A stretch of DNA of 64,000 nt, taken from Fluviispira multicolorata (lineage in GTDB: Bacteria > Bdellovibrionota_B > Oligoflexia > Silvanigrellales > Silvanigrellaceae). Position numbers and translations under genes: made by a program. The notes below the pieces were generated by a model. That model worked only from the letters and a program-made list of their open reading frames with translations. It had not been told where the DNA came from and searched no databases. This document shows positions 36,816 to 46,710 of the stretch, piece by piece (positions within the stretch are counted from its first letter, which is position 1; each line of letters opens with the position of its first letter). The stretch spans positions 1-64,000 of the forward strand of contig NZ_WFLN01000012.1 of the NCBI RefSeq assembly GCF_009208585.1. Reading direction: 5' to 3'.

Positions 36816-37904
36816 TCAATTGTCTGCAACAAAATTATCTTTCTGAGTTTTTAACGCGTATGTAAACTCATAATTTATTTTCATTGTTATACTATTTTCA
36901 CGAGATGAAATAACAGTATTTGAATTAAAAATAAGAGGATAATTTTTATTACCATGCCCAAAAATATTTGCTTTATATACTGGTATATTAATTTGCTCTG
37001 CGAATCTCTCTAAAGCAAAACCGACGAAAGCATCACCATTTATAAATTCCCCAAGCAATATTGCTTTTGCATTTTTAAATATGCCTGCCTGTTTTAAATG
37101 ATTGAGACTTCGATCTAAAGCATATCCTTTTGTACCAATATCTTCAATAAATATAATTTTATCATTACCATTTATCTGCCATTGAGTTCCTAAACTATTA
37201 TTTAATAATTCAAGATTGCCACCAGTTAATACGCCATCAACTTGATCAATTAAGTGCGCCTGCTTATTAAATGGTTTAATTCCTTCATATTTAAGATCTT
37301 CACTTTTTCCAGAAAGAATATCTGTTATGATTGAAAAATTCTTAGGATCTTTTTCAGTCTTTAGCAACTCAGACAACATTGCGCCATGAATTGTCTTCCA
37401 ACCCCATTTTTGAGTTAAAAACAAATGCAAAAATGTAGCATCACTGTATCCAATGAACACTTTCTCATTCGCTGGTTGCTTTAATTTTGCAAGTGATTCA
37501 TACAGACGTGCAGAGCCATAACCTCCTCGTACAGACCATATTATGGATGAATTATTATTAAAAGAATTTTTTAGCTGTTCAAAACGCATTACATCTGAAT
37601 TTGAATTGTAAGGTACAATCTGGCTAAGCAAATTTTCTGGTACAAGCAATTCTAGAAGTTCTTGATTTTGAAAATACTTTAACTCATCTCTAGTAACACC
37701 TGAAGAGGGAGCTACAACATTAATCGGAACTTGATTGAGAGTGCTCACAAAAAATCGTTCATCTAAAACAGAATTTACTTTAATTTTTGGTTCTCTTATT
37801 TTAGTCGTACTTATACAATAAGAATGTTTACAACTTATTATGAGAGAGCATAAAAAAACTACTAAAAAAAATCGTTTAAAGAATCTTACAACACATTTAT
37901 TCAT
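36816..37904 (-). CDS. LD-carboxypeptidase (peptidase S66) lipoprotein
   Basis: 362 residues. Lipoprotein signal with Leu-Ile-Ile-Ser-Cys. Family S66 removes the terminal D-Ala from tetrapeptides in murein recycling, or cleaves microcin-like adducts (MccF). The motifs are RGGYGSARL, the nucleophile in GYSDAT, the Glu in FIEDIGTKG and the His in IFGHGNKNYPL. Being a lipoprotein is unusual, as LdcA is mostly cytoplasmic; this copy would act on the periplasmic side. The 37905-38197 space upstream shows no feature I can support. Confidence 0.85.
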   Translation of the reverse strand: MNKCVVRFFKRFFLVVFLCSLIISCKHSYCISTTKIREPKIKVNSVLDERFFVSTLNQVPINVVAPSSGVTRDELKYFQNQELLELLVPENLLSQIVPYNSNSDVMRFEQLKNSFNNNSSIIWSVRGGYGSARLYESLAKLKQPANEKVFIGYSDATFLHLFLTQKWGWKTIHGAMLSELLKTEKDPKNFSIITDILSGKSEDLKYEGIKPFNKQAHLIDQVDGVLTGGNLELLNNSLGTQWQINGNDKIIFIEDIGTKGYALDRSLNHLKQAGIFKNAKAILLGEFINGDAFVGFALERFAEQINIPVYKANIFGHGNKNYPLIFNSNTVISSRENSITMKINYEFTYALKTQKDNFVADN

Positions 37905-38197
37905 TTTTTATTCCACTAATTTATTTAAACACAATTATTTTATTCTTAGATAACTACACTTGAGTAGCGCTCAGATGAGTGTACTACACAATCCATATCC
38001 AGAGTTCAATATTTATTTATCAAATAGAACATAAGACATTGATTTCAAAGTAATGATATCTAAACTTACTACGAGAAAAGTTAAAATAACTTTGCTTCAT
38101 TGATTTATATTGAATACTCAATCATGTAGGAGAATATCTAACATTTACAAAAAAATATTCATTAATAATACAGAATTTAAAATTTTATAACTTTAAT

Positions 38198-39133
38198 TTA
38201 ATGGCACGTAAAATTATTAGCTTCTCCAACCAACGAAACATTCATATTTCCATTGATTAAAATATTTGGAGAACAATTTAAGAATTGTGGAATCAAAAAG
38301 CCAAAATCTTTTTCAATCACTCCAGATAAATTGATTTTTAAATCTAAACTAATTTGAGTAGGTTTTGTAGGATCTGGAAAAGTTTCCCAAAATCCACCTA
38401 CATTTATAGAAACATTTTGTGTTTTCAATTCAATTTCTTTATCTAAATAAAACCGTTTACTATCCCATTTTATATTAACTGCTGCTTTACTAAAATCTTG
38501 CTTTGGAATGTTTAATGTTTCATTTTGTATATTTAAATATGCTTTATCTAAAGTCAAACGTATATTAGCATAATTTTCTCGAAATTTAATTTTTCCATTT
38601 AAATTTCCTCCCATAGTTGTTTTAGAAATTACTGGAGTAAGAACTGCAAATTCTGTTTTATTACTTGATTTTATCACAGATAAAAACTGTGAAAAAATGG
38701 TGTTTAACGGAAAATTTGTAAGAAAAACATCTAAATATTTTAACGTTACTATACCAGATAAAGCATCAATTAATGAAATACTTGCTGACGTGTACAAAGT
38801 ACCACCAGTTTGTAGCGCCTTTAAATCAATTGAAATTCGCCCGATAATAAAAGGTAAAACAGATAACTTTACAATTACATTATTTAAAATAAAAGGAGGG
38901 GAATCATCTAAAATATTTTTAACTTCAACATCATTAAGCTCTAGACCCGTAACCCAGTATGGTTTTATGTCTCCAATTTTTACAACTAAGGGTATTTTTT
39001 CTTTTTGAATTGCTAAATTTATTTTCCGACTCAAATTATCTTTTATAAGATCATAAGGAAATGTCTTGTAAAGAAGAATTAAAAAGAAAAACACGCCAAA
39101 AGTAATAATTTTAATTAATTTTTTTTTATTCAT
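38198..39133 (-). CDS. gspN: Type II secretion system protein GspN
   Basis: 311 residues with one N-terminal membrane helix (about 5-25), then an AsmA/GspN-like beta-rich periplasmic body (GLELNDVEVKN, and the GGTLYTSASISL segment). Assigned chiefly because it is the last of a tight GspL-GspM-GspN set: the GspM stop TAA is directly followed by its ATG. GspN is an accessory inner-membrane component whose exact role is unsettled. The core genes gspC-K are not in the window. Confidence 0.75.
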   Translation of the reverse strand: MNKKKLIKIITFGVFFFLILLYKTFPYDLIKDNLSRKINLAIQKEKIPLVVKIGDIKPYWVTGLELNDVEVKNILDDSPPFILNNVIVKLSVLPFIIGRISIDLKALQTGGTLYTSASISLIDALSGIVTLKYLDVFLTNFPLNTIFSQFLSVIKSSNKTEFAVLTPVISKTTMGGNLNGKIKFRENYANIRLTLDKAYLNIQNETLNIPKQDFSKAAVNIKWDSKRFYLDKEIELKTQNVSINVGGFWETFPDPTKPTQISLDLKINLSGVIEKDFGFLIPQFLNCSPNILINGNMNVSLVGEANNFTCH

Positions 39134-39787
39134 TTATAACTCTTGTTTTTCAGAAGGAATGACTCCATCAACAGTTATGGCAACATCAAAGTATAGTTTT
39201 GCTTCGGATAAAGATTTTATATTTAACTTTGACACGACAAATTTATTTGGAAGATCTTCAACAGTCTTAATATATTCCATAATCTTTTTAATACTTACAT
39301 TAGAGAGTTTAAAGTCAATTGAGATTTTCTTAAATTGCCCCGCAAATGGACTTTGATTTGGCAATTGAGAGACTATTGGTCTATCTGGAAATCCAGAAGC
39401 TTGAATACCAAGTTCTTTTGCTTTTGCTTCTAACATTGATGATATTGAAATATTTAAATTTTCACTTTTCAAATTATTAACTAGCAGTAAAAACTTATCT
39501 TGAACTGCCATATAAGAAGGTTTCATATTATTCAATGCTAAAGTATTTGAATATGCTCTATTTAAATCATTTTGGAGAAAATATAGACCTAAAAAATAAA
39601 AAATAATTATGAATAAAATTAAGGCAATAGTTGTCGCGATTGTTGACACAATTATTACTATTCTTCGTTCATGATTTAATTTATAAAAATATTCAATTGC
39701 AATTTCTAAACGAGAGTTATTTTCACCAAAAATAAAAACTTTTACATTCGTTAAAATGCGAGAGATATCTTCTGAGTAACGTGACAT
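39134..39787 (-). CDS. gspM: Type II secretion system protein GspM/PilO-like
   Basis: 217 residues: a basic cytoplasmic N-terminus, one long transmembrane helix (about 45-72), a coiled-coil stretch, then a small ferredoxin-like periplasmic domain (about 110-215, with FKKISIDFKLSNVSIKKIMEYI). This is the GspM/PilO layout. Flanked two bases downstream of gspL and directly abutting gspN. GspL and GspM form the inner-membrane assembly platform of the secretion apparatus. Confidence 0.8.
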   Translation of the reverse strand: MSRYSEDISRILTNVKVFIFGENNSRLEIAIEYFYKLNHERRIVIIVSTIATTIALILFIIIFYFLGLYFLQNDLNRAYSNTLALNNMKPSYMAVQDKFLLLVNNLKSENLNISISSMLEAKAKELGIQASGFPDRPIVSQLPNQSPFAGQFKKISIDFKLSNVSIKKIMEYIKTVEDLPNKFVVSKLNIKSLSEAKLYFDVAITVDGVIPSEKQEL

Positions 39788-39789
39788 TT

Positions 39790-41511
39790 TTAAACCTCTC
39801 CATTCTTGAAAATCGCCGTAAATGAAAAATGTATTATTTTATTATTGCTACCAATCTTGTTCTCTTCTTTATTTTTAGTAACTTGCTCAAATAAACTTAT
39901 AGCAGAAACTGTATCAATTATTTTTTTTACGTTTGCAGAACTTGTAGTCTCAGCTTCAATATATACTGCACTTTCATGTATTTTAAATTCTTTTACTTCA
40001 AAATATAAAGATTTTGGTATAGCTTCAGAAACTTGATTTAATACTTTTAAGACAAAAGGAGGCTCTGCTTCTGAAAGAGTTTCTACAAGCTTCTTTTTAT
40101 TTTTTAAACTTTGATTTAAAAGGACAAGAGCTTCGTTTCCATATCTTTCAAAATCCCAATTTTTCTTGCCTGAAATAAGACGCAATGGATAGGGTTCTCC
40201 TGCAAACATAGAAATCACATCTTTTCTAAATTGTGTTTTTAAATTCTGAACTTGATTATTATATGTCAAAGAGCGAATGATATAACTTAGTGCCAAACAA
40301 AAAATCACAATAAATGCAGCAGAAGAATACAAAGCTATTTGTTTTATAAGTTTATCATAATTGCTGATCTGAGCAAACTCACCCTTCCGTAAATTTATTT
40401 TTGAAATAGCTCCATTTATTGGTAACCCACGCATTGCAATTGCAAGAGACTGTGAGATTTTATATAATTTTGGTTCAACTTCAGTAAATGAATTTAGCAC
40501 AGCAGAGTTCAAATTATAACTAAAGTTCTCTTTTTTAAGAATCATTTCTTTGACTGGAGTTTTAAAATATTCTTCAAATTGGCTAAAAAGACCTTTAATT
40601 TTACTTGAACCACCAGTTAAATAGATAAATCTAATTTTTTCGTTATTCTTTTCATGAAAAGTTTGAATTGTTCTTGCGATTTCACTTGCAAGTTCACTCG
40701 CAGCTTTTGCCAGAATAAGTGCTACTATTTTAGCTTTATTATTTTCATTTTCTCCATAACTTTCTATTGAACTCACATAACACTTTAAAGCCTCTGCTTC
40801 TTCATAATTTAAATCAAATTCTTTTTTTATCATTTCTGTAAAATACGAGCCAGCCATATTTATAATGCGTGTAAAAAGTATTTTCTTATTATTTAGAAAA
40901 GTTAATGTCGTTTTACTATGCCCTATATTAATAATAATATTACATGAGTTTTTTGAATTTAAAAATTCTTCTTCTTTACCTTCTTCGGGGTTAACTTGTG
41001 TATGTGTTACTTGCAAAAAAGATATCATATTCAAATATGTTAAATTATCTATATCTATTATTTTTGCCCGTAAATGTTCTTGCTCAAATGTTTCAATAAG
41101 ATCTTTTATACTCTCTTTCTTACATAAAACAGCTAATAAAGACGAGTGTGATTTTGTATAATCTATGAGTTGATAGTCAAGAATAGAGTCTTCTATTGCG
41201 AAAGGACTCGAACTTTCTAATTCATTTTCCAAAAAATTAGGGATATCCCTTTTCTTAATATTATCAAATTCAACTCTCCGAATGGATGCAAATCGAGAAT
41301 CAAGAGCAGCAAACATAACATCATATTCTGGTTTATGTTTTGCAAAAAGTGCGGCTATTGCTTGGGATTGTGCTGAACTTTCATCAATTCCATCTTTTCT
41401 TTCAATAACTTGCTCAAAAAACTGGTGAACAATATAGTTTTTGTAATCATTCCATATGATGACTGCCTTTATCGAATAGGATCCAATATCAAGTCCGAGA
41501 ATCTTTTGCAT
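39790..41511 (-). CDS. gspL: Type II secretion system protein GspL (PilM/PilN-type fusion)
   Basis: 573 residues. The N-terminal 350 residues are an actin-like PilM domain (GLDIGSYSIKAV, then the TGGSSKIKGL phosphate-2-type loop). About 365-420 include a transmembrane helix (LYSSAAFIVIFCLAL), followed by a PilN-like periplasmic domain to the end. One polypeptide thus combines PilM and PilN, as GspL does. First gene of the gspLMN set; the TPR gene at 41666 is divergent from it. Confidence 0.85.
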   Translation of the reverse strand: MQKILGLDIGSYSIKAVIIWNDYKNYIVHQFFEQVIERKDGIDESSAQSQAIAALFAKHKPEYDVMFAALDSRFASIRRVEFDNIKKRDIPNFLENELESSSPFAIEDSILDYQLIDYTKSHSSLLAVLCKKESIKDLIETFEQEHLRAKIIDIDNLTYLNMISFLQVTHTQVNPEEGKEEEFLNSKNSCNIIINIGHSKTTLTFLNNKKILFTRIINMAGSYFTEMIKKEFDLNYEEAEALKCYVSSIESYGENENNKAKIVALILAKAASELASEIARTIQTFHEKNNEKIRFIYLTGGSSKIKGLFSQFEEYFKTPVKEMILKKENFSYNLNSAVLNSFTEVEPKLYKISQSLAIAMRGLPINGAISKINLRKGEFAQISNYDKLIKQIALYSSAAFIVIFCLALSYIIRSLTYNNQVQNLKTQFRKDVISMFAGEPYPLRLISGKKNWDFERYGNEALVLLNQSLKNKKKLVETLSEAEPPFVLKVLNQVSEAIPKSLYFEVKEFKIHESAVYIEAETTSSANVKKIIDTVSAISLFEQVTKNKEENKIGSNNKIIHFSFTAIFKNGEV

Positions 41512-41665
41512 TTTTTGACTACTCCACTAAAGGCTGTATCATCAGCGCCTTATAACATTTCATTTCAGACTCTTCCGCCAAACAGCAAACGATTAAATTA
41601 AGCTACAGCTTGCTCAAAGAAAAACCGATTTGTCCTTTAAGAGTCAAACTCTTGCTGGAGAAATT

Positions 41666-44368
41666 ATGCCGTTAAGTACCAAGAGTTTAAATATCAAAGG
41701 TTTAAAGCATAGACAAAACATTGTCTTAGGCATTAATTTCTCTCTAAAAAAACGCTCTTATAAACTCAAAAATACACCTGAAAACTATCTTAACTCCGCT
41801 AATAAGTATATTTTTGTCCAGGATTTTGATAAAGCCGAAGCTATTTTAAGACAACTCACTCGCCAACATCCTGATGACTATGAAATTCTTTTTCGTCGTG
41901 TTGAGGTTTCCTCCAAGAGAGACACTCTTCCTGAGCTTATACATGAATTTAAAAAACTCTGTAAAGATTTCCCATTATCAAAAGCAATTGAGTTTGCTAA
42001 TATTTTAGCAAAAATAAGACTTCTGAATCAAAATGATACTAAAAAAGACAAATTTAATCCTCCTGTAAAACAAGCATTTGAGGTTTCCAAAAATATTGAT
42101 AATGTTTCAAATAATAGAATGCCTCTTGTGAGCATACTTTCAAATAAAAAAATAAGAATAAATAGGACACTTGACATTCCGGATGATTATATAGCGGAAG
42201 AAAACCCACACTTTGAAATGAGTCCTCAAGAAGCAGAAACTAAAAAAGATAAATTAAACTCTATTAACCCTGATAGCAAAGAAGATCTTCTTGCAAAAAC
42301 AATACTTCTTCAAGAAAAACATCCTGAAAATTATGCAGCATGGTATATTGCGGGTTGTGCATTAGAATGCAATGGCAAGTTAAGCGAAGCCATTGAAAAA
42401 TGGGATCATGCATTTAAACTTAATTCCAAATCTACTTCAATACTAACAACTTTAACTGAACTTCAACAACTTGGAGTTATTCCAGAAAACTCTCCAGATT
42501 ATTCAGAAATTTTTGAATCACTTGACAAATATCTTGTTCATGGACATTTTGAAACGCACACTTCTTTATATAATGAATTTATTAATTCTGGTGATCATAA
42601 AAATGCAATTGGAGCATTAAAAACTCTTGCTGATTGGTTACAAAAACAATATGGAGAAGTCCCAATTGAGGTTGAAATTCTCTGTTTACTTGGGGCAATG
42701 CAAGCTTATAAACTTGGAAAAAATCAACCGGCGGCCGAAGCTTGCCGGAGTGAAGTGGAAAATCTAGTCATAGCATGCAAAAAATCGCCAAGAGATATGA
42801 ATCAAATCTCTTTTATTGCTCAATTGTGTGAAGAGTATGGATTAAAATCCGTCGCTCGTATTTGTTACTTTGCAATTTTGATATCTAAAGATGCTTCCCT
42901 TGACCTTATCATACAGACGGCCTCACATTGCGTAAGTTCAAACCCCTCAGATGGTCTTCTTGAGTGTTTAAAAGTTGCTTATAAAAACACGCATGGCAGC
43001 GCTGAAGTTCGCTTTTGTCTGTTACTTTGTGGACTAAAAATTGAAAAAGTAGATATTTCTGAATATATGCTTAAGAAAAATAAAATTAGAGAGCTTATAA
43101 CAAACGATGCTGGAAATCCAACTATCTTCCCAATATTAGAAGAATTATTTGCATTTTATAACTTTGATCCTGAAGTAAACTATTATTTAGGTGAAATACA
43201 TTCAAAAAACAGTCAGTTTCCTGAAGCTAAAAAGTATTTTAAATCAATGTTTTCAATTGATTATTTTAACACCGATGGAACTTTACGATACATATTTTTT
43301 CTTCTCAAATCTCATGACTATAATACAGCGCGAGAAGTAGCTCAAGAAGCTTTGACCTTAGCCACAATAACTGAACAACAAGCAAACGAAATGCACTGGA
43401 GTATTGCAGCGGCTTTTTATTCAGAGGGCGGATTTGAAAAAACTCATAATGAAATATTAAAATCGCTTGAAAATGATCCTTGGAATCACTCTTATCTCGT
43501 CCTCTATTTAAGGGCAAATTTAAATATTGATGGAAATGAATTCTTAAAAGAAAAAGAGATTATTATCAAAGAATTTGAAGAATCACTTCTGGGTCTAGAT
43601 GTTACTTTATTACATAAAAATGGAATTGTTGAAAAACTCATCGCCCATGGAAACGAATGTCTACGCAGTGGTTTCTCAGAATATGCTTGGGTTCTTGCTA
43701 AATGTGCTATTCTTATTAGCGAAAACATAAATGAACCACTGCTTAATTTTCTTGCGAGAGCAGGAGCAGGATACAACGCAAGAACTGCTGTACAACAGAT
43801 ATTGCTTCTTTTACGCCAAAAAAACGGTCCTAAAGAATTTCATTTTGGAACATTATCCACATGTATAGCACAGATATATAGCTTTTCAGGAGATTGGCCC
43901 TTAGTTGATGAATGGCTCTCCATTTCAAAAAATAACCGAGCATTATTTAATAAAGTAACAAAACCAAAATTATTTGAACTTGAGGCTCTAAGCATTGCCA
44001 TGAAAGGCTCTGATTTAAAAAGAGCACAAAATTTACTTGAAGCGGCAATGGATGCTTATGACAATATTCATAAGGTACCGCTAGATACAAAAGTCTTACA
44101 TGGATATATTCTTGTTGCACAAGGACAATTTAGTGCTGGAATTGAAAAAATGCAAAATAATATCAGCACAAATGCATCAGTTCAAAGTTTATACTTTTTG
44201 GTAAAAGGACTGGAAAGAGCTGGTCAACTTAATAATACCACAAAGGAAACCCTTTCTCACCTCTTTCAAATTTATCCGACAAATACTTTCGAGCAAAGAA
44301 TGATAGAAGAAATTTTTTATACTGTCGGAACTAAAAATCCAACAAGTCCAGTTGGTTTAGCCTGCTAA
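41666..44368 (+). CDS. Large TPR-repeat protein
   Basis: 900 residues from ATG 41666, preceded by GGAG at 41657-41660; an upstream TTG at 41630 is less likely. No signal peptide, so cytoplasmic. Helix pairs of TPR type are seen at about 35-90 (FVQDFDKAEAILRQLTRQHPDD), 215-260 (AAWYIAGCALECNGKLSEA) and around 500-560 (PEVNYYLGEIHSKNSQFPEA), with degenerate repeats between. It is likely a scaffold or chaperone. It is divergent from gspL; a secretion-related role is only a guess. Confidence 0.7.
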   Translation: MPLSTKSLNIKGLKHRQNIVLGINFSLKKRSYKLKNTPENYLNSANKYIFVQDFDKAEAILRQLTRQHPDDYEILFRRVEVSSKRDTLPELIHEFKKLCKDFPLSKAIEFANILAKIRLLNQNDTKKDKFNPPVKQAFEVSKNIDNVSNNRMPLVSILSNKKIRINRTLDIPDDYIAEENPHFEMSPQEAETKKDKLNSINPDSKEDLLAKTILLQEKHPENYAAWYIAGCALECNGKLSEAIEKWDHAFKLNSKSTSILTTLTELQQLGVIPENSPDYSEIFESLDKYLVHGHFETHTSLYNEFINSGDHKNAIGALKTLADWLQKQYGEVPIEVEILCLLGAMQAYKLGKNQPAAEACRSEVENLVIACKKSPRDMNQISFIAQLCEEYGLKSVARICYFAILISKDASLDLIIQTASHCVSSNPSDGLLECLKVAYKNTHGSAEVRFCLLLCGLKIEKVDISEYMLKKNKIRELITNDAGNPTIFPILEELFAFYNFDPEVNYYLGEIHSKNSQFPEAKKYFKSMFSIDYFNTDGTLRYIFFLLKSHDYNTAREVAQEALTLATITEQQANEMHWSIAAAFYSEGGFEKTHNEILKSLENDPWNHSYLVLYLRANLNIDGNEFLKEKEIIIKEFEESLLGLDVTLLHKNGIVEKLIAHGNECLRSGFSEYAWVLAKCAILISENINEPLLNFLARAGAGYNARTAVQQILLLLRQKNGPKEFHFGTLSTCIAQIYSFSGDWPLVDEWLSISKNNRALFNKVTKPKLFELEALSIAMKGSDLKRAQNLLEAAMDAYDNIHKVPLDTKVLHGYILVAQGQFSAGIEKMQNNISTNASVQSLYFLVKGLERAGQLNNTTKETLSHLFQIYPTNTFEQRMIEEIFYTVGTKNPTSPVGLAC

Positions 44369-44468
44369 ACAATTGACAATTTCAAATTATAATGAATATA
44401 TTTTATTTGTTGAATCGTAATTTCAGTTTTGTTTCTTCGCGTAGGTATTTATTTGCAGGAATTCCATA

Positions 44469-45245
44469 ATGAAAAATAAGCAGGGAAGTTCAAAATCATC
44501 TATCAAAAATTCAGAAATTAAACGAATTAGAAATAAAATCACCATTTCTGGAGATTGGTGGAATGGAAAAACTCATGTTCTTCTTGATATGGATGGAACT
44601 TTAATTGACCAACCAGGTGCTCTTTTCCATAACTTATTTGCCATGGGAGTCCTTTTTCGAATGAGAAGCTTCGGTTCTCTCTCTCAATTAATAAAAGCAG
44701 CACAAAAAACCAAAAAAATACTGCTATCTCCTCATTCTTTTGCCACAAATGAAGAAGCATTTTTTGAAACACTCGCTTCAGAATTAAATACAAATAGAAA
44801 AAAAATTGAAAGATTTATGTCAAAATTCTTTGACTCTGATTATCCTTTTATTTGTCTCTTTCTCCATTCCGATCCCTATGCACGCAGATTAGTCGATCTT
44901 CTCCACGCAAGTAACCGGCATATAACTTTAGCAACCAATGCTGTTTTTGGAAGAAAAGAAATTGAACTGCGCTTAAAAGCCAGTGATTTATTTTTACATG
45001 ACTTCGATCTTGTGACATCATGGGATGTAATGAAAACAACTAAACCAAATACAAATTTCTTTGATGAAACATTAAAAAAAATTGGGGCTTCACCTGATAG
45101 TACTGTGATGATTGGCAATGACCCATATTATGATCTTCCTGCTCACACCTTAGGAATTCAAACTCTTCTTGTGGGAAATAAACTTAATTTAAAAGATATT
45201 GTTGATTCACTCGAAGAAAATGTTAGAAATAATCCTCGCTTTTAA
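44469..45245 (+). CDS. HAD-superfamily hydrolase
   Basis: 258 residues. Motif I is LLDMDGTLID (D40, D42), motif II TLATNA, motif III the lysine in TTKPNTNFFDE, motif IV MIGNDPYYDLPA. A long helical cap lies between motifs I and II (about 50-140). This is the phosphoglycolate-phosphatase-like layout with an intact DxD, so phosphatase activity is plausible. Nothing in the neighbourhood names the substrate. Confidence 0.85.
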   Translation: MKNKQGSSKSSIKNSEIKRIRNKITISGDWWNGKTHVLLDMDGTLIDQPGALFHNLFAMGVLFRMRSFGSLSQLIKAAQKTKKILLSPHSFATNEEAFFETLASELNTNRKKIERFMSKFFDSDYPFICLFLHSDPYARRLVDLLHASNRHITLATNAVFGRKEIELRLKASDLFLHDFDLVTSWDVMKTTKPNTNFFDETLKKIGASPDSTVMIGNDPYYDLPAHTLGIQTLLVGNKLNLKDIVDSLEENVRNNPRF

Positions 45246-45255
45246 AATAAATTGA

Positions 45256-45287
45256 AAAAAAAAGACCTTTAGTTAAAGGCCTTTTTT
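45256..45287. terminator. Bidirectional terminator between HAD gene and pal
   Basis: AAGACCTTTA (45262-45271) pairs with TAAAGGCCTT (45274-45283) with one mismatch. It has an A-run on the left and TTTTTT on the right, so it works for both converging transcripts. Confidence 0.8.
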
Positions 45288-45311
45288 AATTAAAAAATAT
45301 TAGTTTAAATA

Positions 45312-45797
45312 TTATTTAACATTAACGACTTCGTCACGACGATTTTTAGCCCAAGCTGACTCGTTTTCACCTTGCATAGCAGGGCGCTCTTTACCATAGC
45401 TAATAGTTTCAATTGAATTTGAAACACCATTTGCCTTTAAATAGTTTTCAAGCGATTTAGCACGCTTTTGCCCAAGAGCCATATTGTATTCTGCGGAACC
45501 ACGGTCATCTGTATGACCTTCAATTCTAATACTGGTGCTTGTATTTGCTTTTAAAGATTCAGCCATTTTATTAGCTGTTTCTTTTTGATCTCCGCGAATA
45601 TCATATTTATTAAAATCAAAATAAATTGTTTTTAAATTCGCAGAAGAATTGGGATTGTGAGTCTCAACTGGAGATGCAGGTGCGCTTGGTTCAGAAGCTT
45701 TGCTTGGCCCATCGGACTTCTTAGTACTTGAGCAGCTTGCTAAAGAAAACGCAGAGATGAGGACAGAAGAAACTAAAAATACCTTAGAGAATTTCAT
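45312..45797 (-). CDS. pal: Peptidoglycan-associated outer-membrane lipoprotein
   Basis: 161 residues. Lipobox with C22 (SLASC), a Ser/Pro-rich linker (about 25-50), then an OmpA-type peptidoglycan-binding domain: TIYFDFNKYDIR, IEGHTDDRGSAEYNMALGQKRA and a C-terminal ENESAWAKNRRDEV. This is Pal of the Tol-Pal system anchoring the outer membrane to murein. tolB, usually upstream, is not adjacent here. Confidence 0.92.
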   Translation of the reverse strand: MKFSKVFLVSSVLISAFSLASCSSTKKSDGPSKASEPSAPASPVETHNPNSSANLKTIYFDFNKYDIRGDQKETANKMAESLKANTSTSIRIEGHTDDRGSAEYNMALGQKRAKSLENYLKANGVSNSIETISYGKERPAMQGENESAWAKNRRDEVVNVK

Positions 45798-45981
45798 AGA
45801 AGACCCCTACAGTGAACGTTACTAACCTAAAACAGGCAGATATGAGGTTATAAACGCATAACCACATAAAAATCAAATTTACTTTGCAATAATTGACATC
45901 TTCTCAACGTAACAATGGCTTGTTGATTAAAACCTACATTATCCTGAAATGCTGCGCTAGCTTTAAAGGGTTTTGTTTATG

Positions 45982-45987
45982 TATAAT
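45982..45987 (+). promoter_or_regulatory. Candidate -10 box upstream of rplY
   Basis: Perfect TATAAT, without a convincing -35 seventeen bases upstream. Transcription from here would give a 5' leader of about 165 bases that includes the 46112-46135 hairpin. The rest of the 45798-46156 gap holds no other feature I can support. Confidence 0.3.
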
Positions 45988-46111
45988 GAACGTATGAGCC
46001 CATAGGAGGCTTGTCTTATCCTCAAAAGGCTGTTAAAATCTTATTCTCTACTTTTTTTGCACTTTTGCAAAGCTTCTCTTGCTTCAAAGTCCTTTTTGAT
46101 ATATGCAAACC

Positions 46112-46135
46112 CATCACCATACCTCTATGGTGATG
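46112..46135 (+). promoter_or_regulatory. Leader hairpin in front of rplY
   Basis: CATCACCATA (46112-46121) and TATGGTGATG (46126-46135) pair exactly over ten bases around a CCTC loop, 21 bases before the L25 start codon and ten before its ribosome site. No T-run follows, so it is not a standard terminator. Possible translational control of rplY. Confidence 0.5.
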
Positions 46136-46156
46136 AAATTTATTGGAGTTTTTCTC

Positions 46157-46705
46157 ATGACTTTAGAAAACATTGTAATTCATGCACAAGTGCGTGAATC
46201 TGCTAGCAAAAGCACCGTTCGCAAGCGCCGCCAAAGTGGGCTTGTACCAGGTGTTCTTTATAGAAAAGGGACTGCAACTCAAATTGCCATCTCCGCTTCT
46301 AACCTTCCAAAAGAACACACACGTTCTTGCGTTGTTAAACTTGTTCTTAATGACGAAGAAAAATCTGTTCTTATGCGTGAAGTTCAAGTTCACCCAATCA
46401 CCGACAAACCTCTTCATTTTGACTTCCAAGAAGTTCAAGCAAATGATGTTGTTCGTACACATGTTCCTCTTAACTTTGTTGGCCTAACCCGCGAACAAGA
46501 AAAAGAAGGCGCATTCAACATCCGCACACGCTATCTTGAAGTAAAATCAAAGCTTTCCAATCTTCCACGCTCTATCGAAGTGGACGTAAGTGGCTTAAAA
46601 GTGGACCAATCTGTTCAACTCCATGACCTTAAGCTTGCTGAAGGAATTGTTGTTCGTACAGGTAAGGGCAAAAATGTTGCTCTCGCTTCTCTCGTTAAGA
46701 TTTAA
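46157..46705 (+). CDS. rplY: 50S ribosomal protein L25 (CTC form)
   Basis: 5S-rRNA-binding protein. 182 residues from ATG 46157, preceded by GGAG at 46145-46148; the frame extends upstream but the added residues (His-rich) are not part of the family. The L25 domain (RKRRQSGLVPGVLYRKG, VHPITDKPLHFDFQ) is followed by the TL5/CTC C-terminal beta domain (VPLNFVG, VKSKLSNLPRSIEVDVSGL). pth follows after five bases, a very common pairing. Confidence 0.95.
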   Translation: MTLENIVIHAQVRESASKSTVRKRRQSGLVPGVLYRKGTATQIAISASNLPKEHTRSCVVKLVLNDEEKSVLMREVQVHPITDKPLHFDFQEVQANDVVRTHVPLNFVGLTREQEKEGAFNIRTRYLEVKSKLSNLPRSIEVDVSGLKVDQSVQLHDLKLAEGIVVRTGKGKNVALASLVKI

Positions 46706-46710
46706 TAAGA

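Noticed and set aside
46000..46130. Possible leader peptide after AGGAGG upstream of rplY
   Set aside because: The only start (TTG) is one base after the putative ribosome site, too close, and the peptide has no distinctive content.
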